This document shows positions 11,444 through 23,330 of a stretch of DNA of 64,000 nucleotides, in pieces; the first letter of the stretch is position 1, and each line of letters begins with the position of its first letter. Where the stretch lies: positions 47,346,906 through 47,410,905 of the forward strand of contig CAMZMU010000062.1 in assembly GCA_947311845.1 (NCBI GenBank), read 5' to 3'. A program made the position numbers and the translations under genes. The notes beneath the pieces are model-generated. The model was not told where the DNA came from, ran no database searches, and worked only from the letters and a program-made list of their open reading frames with translations. The stretch is from Poa pratensis (lineage: Eukaryota; Streptophyta; Magnoliopsida; Poales; Poaceae).

Positions 11444-11732
11444 GTGTGGGGGTGAGCCGCTAGGTCAGGAATATATTGAAATTGTGATCCATTCGGTGTT
11501 GAAAATGAAAACTCACTTACCTCGTCCATATGGGGATGTGCTTACCATGGGAGATGCTCATGGGAAATCAGTTGCTTGGCCAGCTGCTATGGTTAGAGCC
11601 TATCACGCTTATTTTATTTTCTTGTGTGGTGCTTGATCCTGATTGGTAACTTACTGAATTAACAACTATTGTAGGCGAAAGATGACAAGAAGGCAGCTAA
11701 TGTGCCAGGTGCGACAAAATACCGTCAAGAAG
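11444..11732 (+). pseudogene. two exons of a CACTA-encoded protein, 5' end removed by copia
   Basis: The first exon ends near 11,590 (CTATG/GTTAGA donor). Its frame contains YIEIVIHSVLK, RPYGDVLTMGDAHGKSVAWP and AAM. The second exon (11,675-11,732, after an AACAACTATTGTAG acceptor) continues AKDDKKAANVPGATKYRQE and ends at an AAG/GTAAGC donor. The D-LTMGD-HGKSVAWP patch resembles proteins found in grass En/Spm elements. The copia LTR replaces everything upstream of 11,444. Confidence 0.55.
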
Positions 11733-12155
11733 GTAAGCCCACCATTTTCTTTGTGCTTACCTTTTTCTCATATTATTTTGTTGAGATATGAGCTCGCTGG
11801 AAGATATAGCAACACTGCGAACATACACTTTTTTTGATTGTCAATGAAATCCGGCTTGTGTCATTTCAATTCCTTCTTTGTGTTGACATAACTAATTTTA
11901 GCAACACTTCACACATACACTTTATATGGTTGTGTGATGCTCTAGCATAAGATGTCAATTTTGAGCTAATTAGGATGGATTCTATTGTTGATTCCCACTA
12001 ATCAGTAGTTGAGATATCTACACAAGATTTTGAGTTAGAATTAAGGTTCATGGATTCATATACGTCAAGTAGGATTTCTTTGTCTAGTACTTTTTTTGAT
12101 GGATTGACAGGAATTCTGTATACAATCTTGTGTTGTTTAAAAATTTCAGTATTGT

Positions 12156-12456
12156 GAGAACTTGCCTGTGGCAAGATGATTAGGAGGGTGGTTGTACCCC
12201 CAGCCCACCAGAGTTCAAACTCTAGGTTTGACAATGGTGTTTCTCATTTAGGCGGAATATTCTTCAGTGGGAGGCGACGTTCCCGTCGACAGCGAGGCGC
12301 CCGTGGTGACTTCGTCAATCTCAAGACCCGACCGCCGGCTCAGTCTTTCGGAGGTGCTCATAGGGGTAGGGTGTGCGTGCGTGTGTTCATAGGGATGAGT
12401 GTGTGCACGTGTATGTGAGCGTCTGCGTTGTACTGTGTTTCGCAAAAAAAAAAAAA
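12156..12456 (+). mobile_element. tRNA-derived SINE with poly(A) tail
   Basis: A 301-bp insertion flanked by the perfect 10-bp target duplication TCAGTATTGT (12,146-12,155 and 12,457-12,466). The 5' end carries pol III box A-like TGGCAAGATGATTAGG and box B-like GAGTTCAAACTCT. The 3' end is GTGTTTCGC plus 13 A. It lies in intron-like CACTA sequence. The size and TGTGTTTCGC-A(n) end resemble Poaceae SINEs. Frames through it are not genes. Confidence 0.88.
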
Positions 12457-12761
12457 TCAGTATTGTCGTTACTTGCTTGTGATGAGGAAGAAGTTTCCAT
12501 ATATGACTGCTTCCCTGTTTAAGTTTTCAGTGTATGTAGGTTCCTTCCCCAAATGAATAACACAAGGAAACAAAGAAAGGGGCCTTGTCCTGATACTAGA
12601 ATTTGTGATTCTTTACTATTTTACTGCTTTACAGTTGAAAACACTTGAATCTGTAACCCTCCTACTATCCCAATCTGCATAGTAGCTAGCTTTGAACAAC
12701 CTGGTTATTTAACTTCAGTGGATTATATTTTTTAAAACTAATTCATGTGAAATATTTCCAG

Positions 12762-12861
12762 GTACTTAGCCCCACCTCCTACACATGGGCGCGATGACTT
12801 TGGAGCAAACGACCTTGAGCTGTTTGTATTGGGACATGTGTTTCGGATATTTGGTGTTTGA
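12762..12861 (+). pseudogene. terminal exon-like segment of the CACTA gene
   Basis: After an ATATTTCCAG acceptor, a frame reads YLAPPPTHGRDDFGANDLEL and ends FRIFGV-stop at 12,861. Its phase does not join the exon ending at 11,732, so another exon lies between or the frame is broken. It is assigned to the CACTA only by position. Confidence 0.4.
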
Positions 12862-13139
12862 AGTCTTTGAAAACAACAAACTATACTGTCCTTTTGTGAA
12901 CCGTGTGTTGTGAACCATTTATTGTATTTCCTGATAATTCTGAACATACCAAGTGGTCAAAACAGCACCTATGTACTTTGAGATTGTTGTCTTCGCGAAC
13001 TTGTGATCACTATATATATGTACTATGGATTTGTTTAATAGTTGTGCAATATTTGTTCATCTTGAAACTGTTTGAGGATGTTTGGATACTATATACACAA
13101 TAATATGTGTATAGTGCATTATAAATGTATATTCATTTC

Positions 13140-13601
13140 TGTACACGTGGTTATCAACAGAATACTGTCGGGATGTACATTGCAAACTGAGCAAGTGTCG
13201 GCTTAACTAGGGTGTATGTAGACTGAGTATGTGTCGGTATAAGTATGGTGTATGTAGACTGAATAAGTGTCGGCGTAGGTAGGGTGTATCCACACAGGAA
13301 AAGGGTTGGCATAGGTAGGTTTCAATACATACAGAAAAAGGGTCGGTAGGTGGGTGCATATACACAGGGAGAGGGTCGGTGTAGGTAGGGTCTATGCCCA
13401 CAGACTATTCTGTCGGCATGTGTGTTGCCTACAGAATATCTGTCGGCAAACCTTTTGCCGACCGTATTTCCTCTTTCGCTGACTCCATTTCTTCCGACTA
13501 TTTACCTTTCGTCGGCATGTGTTACCTACAAACTATATGTCGGCAAAGGTACCCTATGCCAACTGATTCATCTGTCGGCAATTCTCTACCGTGGTGTAGT
13601 G
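13140..13601 (+). repeat. CACTA subterminal repeat array and terminal inverted repeat
   Basis: Degenerate repeats built on GTGTCGGC/TCTGTCGGCA occur every 20-60 bp, often followed by AGGTAGGGT or GTGTTGCCTAC. They end in the CACTA terminus at 13,591-13,601. Such arrays bind the transposase in En/Spm elements. Confidence 0.75.
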
Positions 13602-14084
13602 GGCGGCGGTGGTGGCGCTTTGAGGTGCGGACGCACGGCGAGGTAGGAACGGTGGCAGCTGCGTCAGCATGGTTGGCGGTCGCTGGCTGTGTCGAGAGCA
13701 AGACGGTTGGATTTGTACGTTGTTTCCTTCGTTGGTTGGTGGGGCCTCTTAAGACTATGTGCGTGCGTCGGTGCGACGCGAGTCTGTTACGCACCATCGA
13801 TTGAGTGCATTTTATATAATGTTTTTTTATATGTTTACATTGAAATTTTGGCAATTCTCTCAGCTATCTTCTACCGATAGATATTTTGGCCTTCAGTGGT
13901 GACTGATGAAGAAAAGGTGTTTTTCATATGAAGGAAATTTTAGGGTCTCAATCTGTTAGATATTTATGAACTCATATATTAGAGAAAAATTCTACGGAAA
14001 TTTGTTTTGTCTGTCGAGCACATATGCTACGTATATCCAGTGTCTACAAAATTTTCACGATCCGTGTCTCACACTCCCCTTCAA
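13602..14084. other. host flank, no gene recognised
   Basis: GC-rich to about 13,800, then AT-rich. Short frames on both strands lack any family signature. Confidence 0.5.
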
Positions 14085-14330
14085 AGCTGGTTTGGGACTC
14101 ATCATTTCAAGTCGGAATCATGGAATTCATTTGTGATTCCATACCCAACCTGTTTCACTGTCATAAAAATGGACATGTCATTTCATTTGCAATTCCAGCA
14201 CATACCTATTGTATGTTATGTGAATTCCTATCCCTAACCTTGTCATTTCACTTTCCAAATAAAATGAAATTATGGAATCATTTCATTTCTGCCAATGAAA
14301 TGAAATGAAATGATGGGTACCAAACAAGCC
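14085..14330. mobile_element. MITE of PIF/Tourist or hAT type
   Basis: A 246-bp AT-rich segment whose ends are imperfect inverted repeats. The left end has GCTGGTTTGGGACTCATC and the right end, reversed, GGCTTGTTTGGTACCCATC; both continue ATTTCA. No clear target duplication, so the superfamily is uncertain. Its interior is made of ATTTCATTTC-type repeats. Confidence 0.6.
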
Positions 14331-14715
14331 ATGTAGGGGATTGTTTTTTACCGTAGTAATTTCAGATTGTTGGCCCACTGTTGTCCACGATTAAATGACG
14401 ATGGTGTGTCCATCCCTCTGGGAACAGATGGACACTAACGGGATGACCGCTACCTATACATATGATCACTGCCTCCGCCGCCGCGTCGTCTCATCCACCG
14501 CTGGTCTCTCCTCCCCACCCCCTCATTGAGACCGCAATCACCCGTAGCTGCTGCCTGACCTCGTGGTCGTTAGTGAACTCAGCAGTGCCGCCATAGAGCT
14601 CGCGGGTGCCACGGCCCGTCCCCGTCTCCATTGAAGATTCGAGCACCCTCGTCCTGGACGACCGCCAGATATCAGGCCGAGTTCCTCTCCGAGTTGTTGC
14701 TGGTCGCCTCCCTCG
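14331..14715. other. GC-rich segment, possible gene fragment
   Basis: 14,470-14,715 is GC-rich, like a grass first exon or 5' UTR. No conserved motif is seen in any frame. It borders the decayed CACTA to its right. Confidence 0.35.
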
Positions 14716-16941
14716 AGTGCCCCTATATGTCAATTTTGTGTCTCAAATTGTTTTTGGGGCATTTTGTACAAGTGCAACGGATGCTCATGACGGTAAAGGA
14801 TATTGGAGCACTTTCAAATGTGCCACAAAAAGTGCCCCAAAATGTAACTATTGGAGGCACTTTGGATTTTGCCCCTAATACCTATTGGAGCACTTTCTCA
14901 AAATGCCCCAAATACATTTTGGGGCACTTTGAGAATTTGCCTCTAATTCTAATTAGATTAGAGACATTTTCTCGAAGTGCCCCTAAATATAGGGGCACTT
15001 TGAGAATCTGCCCCCAAATTTATACATCAGCGTGTTGATGCCATACAACAGCAGCTTCCAGAGCCGTTTCCTAGTCACCCTCGGTATCAGCACCAATAGT
15101 CAAAGTTACAACCATGTAAGTTCAACTTCAGTATAAGCACCAATATTTAGTCAACAAGCTTTAAAATGACAATTCAAATATACAACAGGGTTCGACTTCA
15201 GCATACACTACCAGCCAATATTCAGGCAATGGTATCTATTATCTACTGGCTGCATTACTGAATCAAATTGACGCCCTTGGCCTGACCTCGACCTCCAGCA
15301 TCTCCCTGAAGAATATAGATAAAATTGAGAAGGCCCGGTTCCTTTGGAATAGTAAAATTTGACTACTAATCCTTAAAGGTGATACAGGAATATCGCTAAT
15401 TTTCTCACAACACAACGAACTCCTCAGAGGTTGATCTTGCTGCTGCTTTTAGATTCGAAACATGTTTGTAGGATTTGCATTGTACAATACCAAGGCGATC
15501 AAAGTTGCCACCGTAACCATGCACACGGATGATCTCCTCGAGTGTTCGTTCAGTGTCTTTTGTCTTTTGCTGTCTATTCGCTCAGTGTACGTAAGAAATA
15601 AGTTTCTTGACGGCTATATTTTTATTTTTTTGTTTTAGTCAGATTTTTTAATGAACATTTTTAAATCTGAACTATTTTAAAAAATCAGAATTATTTTCAA
15701 AAAAGATACATATACAAATCAGACTCATTTTTAAATGAATATTTCTTAAATCTGAACCATTTTCAAAAAAACTAATTTCAAAAAAATGAAGTGAACTAAA
15801 TGGGCGAGTCCACAAGGGACGATCTGTGCAGGCGAGTCGGTACTAACGCTCCCAAAATTTAGACACCATTTTAGAATGAACACTATAAAGACAAATATTT
15901 TGTTGCCATTAATCCTTGAGACCACAAAGTAGGTTAAGCATTCTCAGAATATAAACCCTAGTCACAAATAATTTTTTTGTTTTTTCTAAAAGATTCTACT
16001 AGGAGACCACATTTGTTTGATTTCGCAAGCTTTGAAAGCAGGTTATGCATTCTTAGAATATAAACCCTAGTTACAAATAATTTGTTTGATTTTCTAAGAT
16101 ATAAATAATATAATTTTACTTATAAATGCTGCAATAAATAATAATAACGTTTCAAAAAATCGAACTTACAATTTGGCATCATATAACATAACAAGATTCA
16201 CCAAATCAGGACAACTTGCCAAACTTTGCGACTCTCAGGTTCCTAACCGCAAGCAAAGCCAAAGAAGCAACACGGACGTTCAAAGATGAGACGGAAAAAC
16301 AAAACCCAACAACAAGCCAGGAAGACAAGTAGCAAACACGCTTGTTCGCACTTTGCATTAGTTGCTACCGTGTAGGTAAGCGATGAATAATATCATGTCT
16401 CCTTTCAGGACGTGAAATAATCAGTGGTCAGCTGGTCACGAATTAGATTTTTAGAGCGCACAGCCAATTGAGAACCACATTGCCCGACTTTTAGTCCAGT
16501 GCGCTTAATAAACTGGTCCTTTTTTAAACTATGTTCTAAACTCTTTAAAAAGTTGTCACCTTTAGAGCACTTTCTACTAAACTGACCCAAAAGCTGTGAA
16601 ATACTAAGTTATTTTTGCCAAAACCTCTCGATAGTTATGATATTTAAGGGCATTTTGTCAAAGTGTAATAGCTCATAACGTTTTGGGTCATTTTGTCAAA
16701 GTGCCTCAATAGCTATGACATTTAGAGGCATTTCAATAAAGTGCCCCAAAAGATCATACCTATTGGGGCATTTTGGCAAAGTGACTCAATAGCTATGACA
16801 TTTAGAGGCAATTTGACAAAGTGCCCCGAAAAGTCATACCTATTAGGGCATTTTGGCAAAATACCCACAATTGGAAGATTTTAGGACACTTTGAGAAGTG
16901 CCCCAACTAGAGTGCCCCGAAATGTATGTTGTGGTGTAATG
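14716..16941. mobile_element. decayed non-autonomous CACTA element
   Basis: Two clusters of subterminal repeats face each other. GGGGCACTTTGAGAA-type units occur at about 14,750-15,020, and the inverse TTTTGTCAAAGTGCC type at about 16,640-16,915. The right end (GTTGTGGTGTAATG, 16,928-16,941) is a CACTA terminus with one change (CATTA on the reverse strand). The left terminus is degenerate and its position is a guess. The 1.6 kb between the clusters has no coding capacity. Confidence 0.6.
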
Positions 16942-18145
16942 CTCCTCTCCAATCTGCTGTTCCTCGCTTCTCTCTGATCCGATGTTCCCGCTTTCGCCCC
17001 GACTCCAGGTCGCACCAGACGGTCGGTGGTATGGTCTTCCCTGCCGAACTAGTACTAATGATAACACTAGGGTCGTGTTTGGTATATATACTGACACCCA
17101 TGCCTGAAAAAACCTCGTTAATTAATATTTTATCTGCTACCATAGAACTGCTTAATCCATGTGTGCACACATCACGCAAGGCAGTGATCTTGCATGCGAG
17201 GTCGTAATGCAATGCAACTAAACTTCAGCTAAGTCGACGCCCGTGGAGACAACTTATTTTTTGTAGACTCCATGCTACTCCCTCCGTTCCAAATTACTTG
17301 ACTTGGGTTTGTCCAAATACGGATGTATCTAGACACTCTCAAGAGCTGAGGCCGGGTTCATTTATTCGTATCAGCTAGATAAATTAAATTAAACCATGCC
17401 AAGTCAATAAGGAGGCTTGACGTCCTCGACCATGACAAATTATTGTGTGAATTACTCGGTAGTAGGTAGCAAGTTTTGTAAGAGGTAATAACTCACATAC
17501 AACAACTTGCGCGGTAGGTGAAAATTGATATAGGAACTTGCAAAATGGGGTAAATAGGTCAATAACTTGTGATGCCGGTGCAAAACGGGTCATGTTGTTC
17601 TAGGGCTTACATGTGGCGTTCTAATTGTTCCAACCTCAATTTCATTTCACAGTTTCAAGCTTTTGCTTCGATGATTACTAATTCACCATGAGTCAAACTT
17701 CTACTTTCACATCATCTTAATGGCTAGTCAGTTGAAATATAGTTAGATGTGCAAATCTTTTTTCTTTGGACTCCTTCGATTCAGCCATGTTTGGGAGAAG
17801 TTTGCAATCTAAGCGAAGAGTTTGCAAGTATAAATGAAATAATTATATGAAGGTACTATATTTTTTCTTTTTTCCCTTTTGTTAATTCTCGGTTCATCAG
17901 GAATTAAGTTAGACGTCGGTCAACCTAGGAACGTTAGATTTGCATTGTATTTGTAATTGCACATGAGTTATAATTGCAGCTGAATTTTGCAATTGCACAT
18001 GAATGTGGGCTTTCGAGAATTCGACCGAGAATTAGCCAAGTCCATATGTTCTTTAGAGAATGTTATATTTTCGATATTGCAAAAGTATTTTGTTGATTAG
18101 TAAATTTACATGTTGATGAAAAACATATTTTCATTCGGAAATGTC
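16942..18145. other. intergenic DNA with a truncated Stowaway end
   Basis: No gene seen. 17,277-17,335 carries one end of a Stowaway-type MITE. The remainder is AT-rich sequence with no family signature. Confidence 0.5.
17277..17335. mobile_element. half of a Stowaway MITE
   Basis: It starts CTCCCTCCGTTCCAAATTAC and continues with the GGATGTATCTAGACA interior typical of grass Stowaways. The matching right terminus is missing. Confidence 0.6.
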
Positions 18146-18455
18146 TTTTGGGTCATAGGAGCATATGCTCCCATTATGAAAATTCGTATTTTAAAATGTC
18201 AAAAAATAGAAACAAAAATTTAGGATATATTTCTGGACATTCTGTGTTTGCACATAAAGTTTAGGGAGAAAAAGTCTTTTTTTGTACCGTGTGTAAAAAG
18301 ACAAATCCGCCACAAAAAATGTCTTTTTCCATGAAATTTTGTGTACGGATATAAAATGTATGGACGTTCATCTGATTTTTTAATATGTTTTAACATTTTA
18401 AAATATATTTAAGAGTATTTTACATAACGGGTGAATCTACACCTACGACCCAAAA
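18146..18455. mobile_element. 310-bp MITE with about 26-bp terminal inverted repeats
   Basis: The left end TTTTGGGTCATAGGAGCA and the reversed right end TTTTGGGTCGTAGGTGTA match at most positions, continuing to CCC. The interior is AT-rich and non-coding. No target duplication was found. It sits about 220 bp upstream of the mS35 start codon. Confidence 0.65.
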
Positions 18456-18674
18456 CACCGTGTCCATTTTCATTATGTTTTTATTCTCTTTCTTCATTCT
18501 CTCTTTTTCAACTAACCGGAAATCCAATGTGCTCTAACTTAAGCAGGGCCAATTGTTTGAGATGCTCTTTTTCGCTGCCAACCTGGCCCCACCTGAAACC
18601 CTGAACCCCAAAAACAGCCACTCTCTCCGATCGGCCGCCGCCCCTCTTCTCCCTCCCTCCCGGCCGCCGCCGCC

Positions 18675-21600
18675 ATGAGGCGCTTCCTCACCCACCTCCA
18701 CCGCCACTCCCACAGCCTCCGCCCATCCCCACCTCTCTCTCGCATCCCCGCAACCAAGAGCACCCTCCCTTTCCTTCACTCCCGTCGCCTCCTCTCCGAC
18801 GACGCCTCGCCGCCGGACGCAGCGCCGTCGCCTCCCCCTCCTCCGGCCGCCGCGCAACCGCCTCCCCCTCCTCCGTCCTTTGCCGATGTCCCCAACGCAG
18901 GTATTGCCTCCAAACACCCTCGCCCTCTCGACCCAACGGACGCACGACACTGGTGGCTCGACCAGATGCGCCGCCAGCCACAGAGCGGAAGCACGCACAT
19001 TTTTTCCTGTCGCCTCTCACCACTCCTCCTGCTCGACCAAATGCACCACCCGTAGTAACGCTGTTTCCGCCCGCATTTCCTCACTTCCGAGCAGAATTGA
19101 ACGTGCGTAAGGACACAGTAGCTAGGTTACCACCTGTTCGACGAAATGCCACGCCCAGAAGCACTTTGTACTACTCGATCTTGAAAAATGCCTGCCCTTC
19201 CTTCCATTGTCATGGCTTGTGTACCAATATTGAAACGATCTTCTGACTGATGCCACTGATTGCAGAGTTGAAGCGGAGGTTGAACGCTTACTACACCGTG
19301 GATGAGGAGGACGAGCTACCGTCTGTCGCCGAGGGCGTCCTCCAGCGGGTGCTCACAGATGCACACAACGACACCGATGATGAGCTCATCGAGGAGCTGC
19401 ACGACCGGCCGTATCACAAGATCGAGGTCAGTGAAAAGGACATTATGGAGGACTACGATGAGGTACATGACACGGATGAAGAGATCACCGACCTGTACAA
19501 CGCGAGCAGTATGTTGAGAAAAAGATGAAGGAAGAGAAGTACTTTAACATGGATGACACCAAGTGGGATGCTATGACCAAGGGGCCATCAGCTAAGGAAA
19601 GGCTGAGGAAGATGAAGGAGTACTCGAAGGAGGAATTGAGGCGGTTCGCGAAGGAGGAAGTGAAGCAGTACGCGAAGGAGAACAACTTGGAGGTGAACTT
19701 GGGGGACTTGGATAACTCCGTGTGGGATGATATGATCAAGAATGCACAGAGCGACCTGAGTAACATGAAGGACTGTGAGGATACCTTCGAGGGCATGCTA
19801 CGCTGGGATAAGCTACTACCTGGTCAGTGGAATTTCTTTCCCTCTTGCTCTATTTGCTATGGAGGAATTAGATCTTTTGCAAATACAATCTTTAATCTTG
19901 CTTGGGTAGAATGTAGTTTCCTTTGATGAACTGGGGCAAAACCTTAGATGAAGCAGTTTATATTTTCAACAAACTTATGAGAAATAAGATTTATTTGGCA
20001 AATTAGCTCCACGATAGCTAGATTTGTTTGGCGTAGTGTTTCAGGTTTGCCAGTTGGGGTAAAATTACAAAAATACTTGGTGATTCGATTATTATCTAAT
20101 GAGATTGCATGTAAGTTCTATATTAAAAAAAACACAGAGGTTTCAGTTCTTTTCATTTCAGTTCACAAAATGTGTCCAAATATTTGCATCACTAGATAGA
20201 GACAAAAGGAACCATTATAACGTTAACTTCATTTGGCTTCTTAGTTTTCTGAAAGTTTTCAAAATTAACAATGCACATATGTAGGGCATGAAAAAATTGA
20301 CAGTTATTACTCAGAGGCTCAGAGCTTCATGGCATAAACAGTTTAAGTTACATATCTTCAAGGGATGTAGTCATGCTTCGACCTCTTCGAAGATTTGTTA
20401 TGGTCAACTTGGTAGACGTGCCTGTCATTTTTTCCACCTTACGTATGTTGAAATGTATAATTGCATTACAAACCTTTCTCCACAGTTCGGACTTTTGGTT
20501 AATGCAGTTCACAAAATGTGTCCAAATATTTGCATCACTAGATAGAGACAAAATGAACCATTATAACGTTAACTTCATTTGGCTTCTTAGTTTTCTGAAA
20601 GTTTTCAAAATTAACAATGCACATATGTAGGGCATGAAAAAATTGACAGTTATTACTCAGAGCCTCAGAGGCTCAGAGCTTCATGGCATAAACAGTTTAA
20701 GTTACATATCTTCAAGGGATGTAGTCATGCTCCGACCTCTTCGAAGATATGTTATGGTCAACTTGATAGACGTGCCTGTCATTTTTTCCACCTTACGTAT
20801 GTTGAAATGTATAATTGCATTACAAACCTTTCTCCACAGTTCGGACTTTTGGTTAATGCAACTCTACATGGTATTGGAGCCATGAGGTCTTGAGTTCAAG
20901 ACCTAGCTAGCGCAGTTTTTTTTTTTAAACAGCCCACTTTTGGTGTAATTTTTGGCGCTGGGGGAGCCACATGTGAGTGGGAGTATTGAAGTATAAGTGC
21001 ATTGCACACCTTTCTCGATCAGTTCGAACTTTTAGTTAAACTGGTTCAGTTCGGACTTTTAGTTAAACTGGTTCGTGCATGCAGATGCAATTCTATTACG
21101 TGCGCTGCAGTAGTTTGGCTGCAGAAGATTGCTGGTCTCTCATTCTGACTTAGTTGATCAGTCCTGGTCAGTGTAGTGAATGACTTGTTATGCATGCCAG
21201 TCCTTATACTAGTACCACTTGCGGCTGTCGCTAGTATTTCTGAAGCCTCCAAGATAGAAGACTTCTGCATTTATTCTTAATTCAGATCTAGATGTCTATA
21301 GCACTATCATATTGTGTTTCATCTCTAATGGCAAAAGGCCCTCCAATAGTGAAGCAGCATCTCTCCATCTCTAGTAGCAATACAAGATAATTAGATTCCA
21401 TCTATTAGAGATGGATTTCTATAATTAGTTTGCTTCTTCTGAGTCAATTATTTTGTTTCCATCTATTAGGCACACGTTGTCTTGCCTAATGAAAGCCTCC
21501 TGTTTGGCCAGCATTCCTGGCCCTTACCCTAGCGAGCAACACCATGAACGAAATTCAGCTAGTACCATGTCCTCTTTGCCTCTGTATTCAGTCTACTAGT

Positions 21601-23330
21601 ACCTGCCTGGCTTCCGCTTGATACTTAGAAAGCCTTGCGAGTTTTCTGGGCTCGCAGAGTACGCGGATGCACAGTATGCTTGTCTTCAGACGTAATAAAA
21701 TAATAACCATTAGCACAGATATATGCCTGCCCACTAAGAGAAATTCTTCTTAATAATGAACCTTTTTTTCCACCGATTTGTTACTAAAGAAAACACTTAA
21801 ATATTAGTTTATAAGTTGCAGATTGCAGATATTATGAATTAAATGTTGGACTTACTGTTACAGAGATAGAATTGGTATTCATTCAGATTACCATACTGGC
21901 AATCACCATTCCCTGTCAACTGAATGTACATCTTTGACTGATATGTGGCTCTTTTTACATTCTATCTGGTTTGATTTCAATAGGTTGTGTAGTTGCAAAC
22001 ACCCTAGTTATTCACTTGTGCAGGTTAGTACGTAGATATGAAGATCCTCCGAATCATTATTTTTTCATTTTTTGTGTGCATGCCTTAGCATACTGTTATA
22101 TCTGTTTGGACCGTGTCTGTGTCCTTTTGATATTCTCTGTATTTTTTTTTCTGTGTTGATATGTTTTTGACTCCTTTTCTATATCCTGTATTACATCAAG
22201 ATGAGATAAAGGAAAAGTCGGAGGCCAAATATAATGAGTTGGAGGACATGTGCGAGAGGGGGGAGCTTGAACCTGAGCAGGCTTATGAGCTATTCAAAGA
22301 ATTTGAGGATAAGATGGTCGCGGAATACACAGCAGTAATGGAAGCAGAGCCGCCAACTGTTGATGAACTTTCCAAACCAGATAATAAGAGTGTTAAGTTG
22401 AATGATCCACCTGGTGCAGGACCTGTTCTTAGGTGGGAGTCAACTATTGTCTTTGCTCCTGGTGGTGATGCATGGCATCCCAAAAATAGGAAGGTTAAAC
22501 TCAGTGTAACCGTCAAGGAACTGGGACTTTCACGGCATGCTTTCCGTCGATTACGTGAGGTTGTTGGTAAGAGGTATAATTCAGGAAAAGATGAGCTTAC
22601 AATAATCAGTGAAAGGTATGCCGGATTTTTTCCTGTTTGCACAACTGTACTTTCTATAGATGCATTAATTCCTGTGCCTTATTCAGATTCTGTGTCCAGG
22701 TAGTAAAAGAAAACATTTGTTAGATGAATGTTGCAACTGTTAATTGTCACATGAAAAACCCATGATTAAACAAGTACATATTCCTTTAGTCGGCCAGCCA
22801 TGTTAAACACTCTCGATATGTAAGTCAATTAAGCGCGATCTCTATCTTGCCTTTGCCTCTGCACTTGGCAGTGTGGTTTGCTGATAGGTGTCTGCTCATT
22901 TTTCAAGGTACTTGTTGGATGTCCTTAAAATTTCTGGTTTGGCAAACATAAGCTGATTTTTGAAATATAGAAATATTGAAGAATGCTAGTATTTTTTTGT
23001 TTAAATGTGTTACGGTGAATAACCCTATTAAGGTCAAGGTTCTTCGGCTTATTATACTTGCAGACTTGATGCTACTGGAAGGTATTCTTACAAACATCAC
23101 CTGGTGCTACTTGTAGATAACAACTCAATTGCTTCTGCAGGTTTGAACATCGCGAAGAGAACAGAAAAGATTGCTTGAGGACACTGTATGCTCTTGCGGA
23201 AGATGCGATGAAAGCTGACGTCTTGGCTGATGATGCTAGAAATGCTTATGTTAAGGGGAGGCTTAAGGCTAATTCTCAGTTCATGGACCGACTGAGGACG
23301 AAGACACAGAAACTAAGGGTAGCTGCATAA
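18675..23330 (+). CDS. mitochondrial small-subunit ribosomal protein mS35 (S24/S35 family), four exons, one frameshift
   Basis: Exons: 18,675-18,900, 19,266-19,822, 22,201-22,615 and 23,141-23,330, all with GT/AG borders and matching phases. The start sits in GCCGCCATGAGG. Residues 1 to about 45 are Arg/Ser/His-rich without acids, a mitochondrial presequence, followed by a Pro/Ala linker. The acidic middle (exon 2) and the C-terminal MRP-S28-type domain (APGGDAWHPKNRKVKLSVTV, KELGL, GKRYNSGKDELTIISERFEH) match plant mitochondrial ribosomal S24/S35 proteins. The product would sit in the mitoribosome small subunit. Exons sum to 1,388 nt; one added base gives 462 codons plus stop. The missing base is near 19,508, where the frame leaves DEEITDLYNA and continues in the next frame as QYVEKKMKEEKYFNM. 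As written, translation stops at 19,528. Either a recent null allele or a sequence error. Confidence 0.88.
20159..20859 (+). repeat. tandem duplication inside mS35 intron 2
   Basis: Two head-to-tail copies with a 346-bp offset (20,159-20,504 and 20,505-20,859). Each runs from CAGTTCACAAAATGTGTCC to GACTTTTGGTTAATG. The second copy has an extra GCCTCAGAG-like insertion and few substitutions, so the duplication is recent. A further 26-bp echo (AGTTCGGACTTTTAGTTAAA) occurs twice near 21,022-21,075. The 2.4-kb intron is otherwise non-coding. Confidence 0.9.

Larger units (their letters stand above)
11444..13601 (+). mobile_element. right part of a CACTA (En/Spm) DNA transposon
   Basis: The right terminus reads ...CTCTACCGTGGTGTAGTG at 13,601, the reverse complement of a CACTACACCACGGTAGAG terminal repeat. 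Inside it, about 13,140-13,580 holds a dozen subterminal repeats around TGTCGGCA in slightly varied form, as in CACTA ends. Exon fragments at 11,444-11,590 and 11,675-11,732 resemble the En/Spm-associated protein with a GD-LTMGDAHGKSVAWP patch. The left part is upstream of the copia insertion and off-window. Confidence 0.8.

Noticed and set aside
18534..19084. Overlapping long minus-strand frames opposite mS35 exon 1
   Set aside because: Gly/Arg-rich shadows of a GC-rich coding exon on the other strand.
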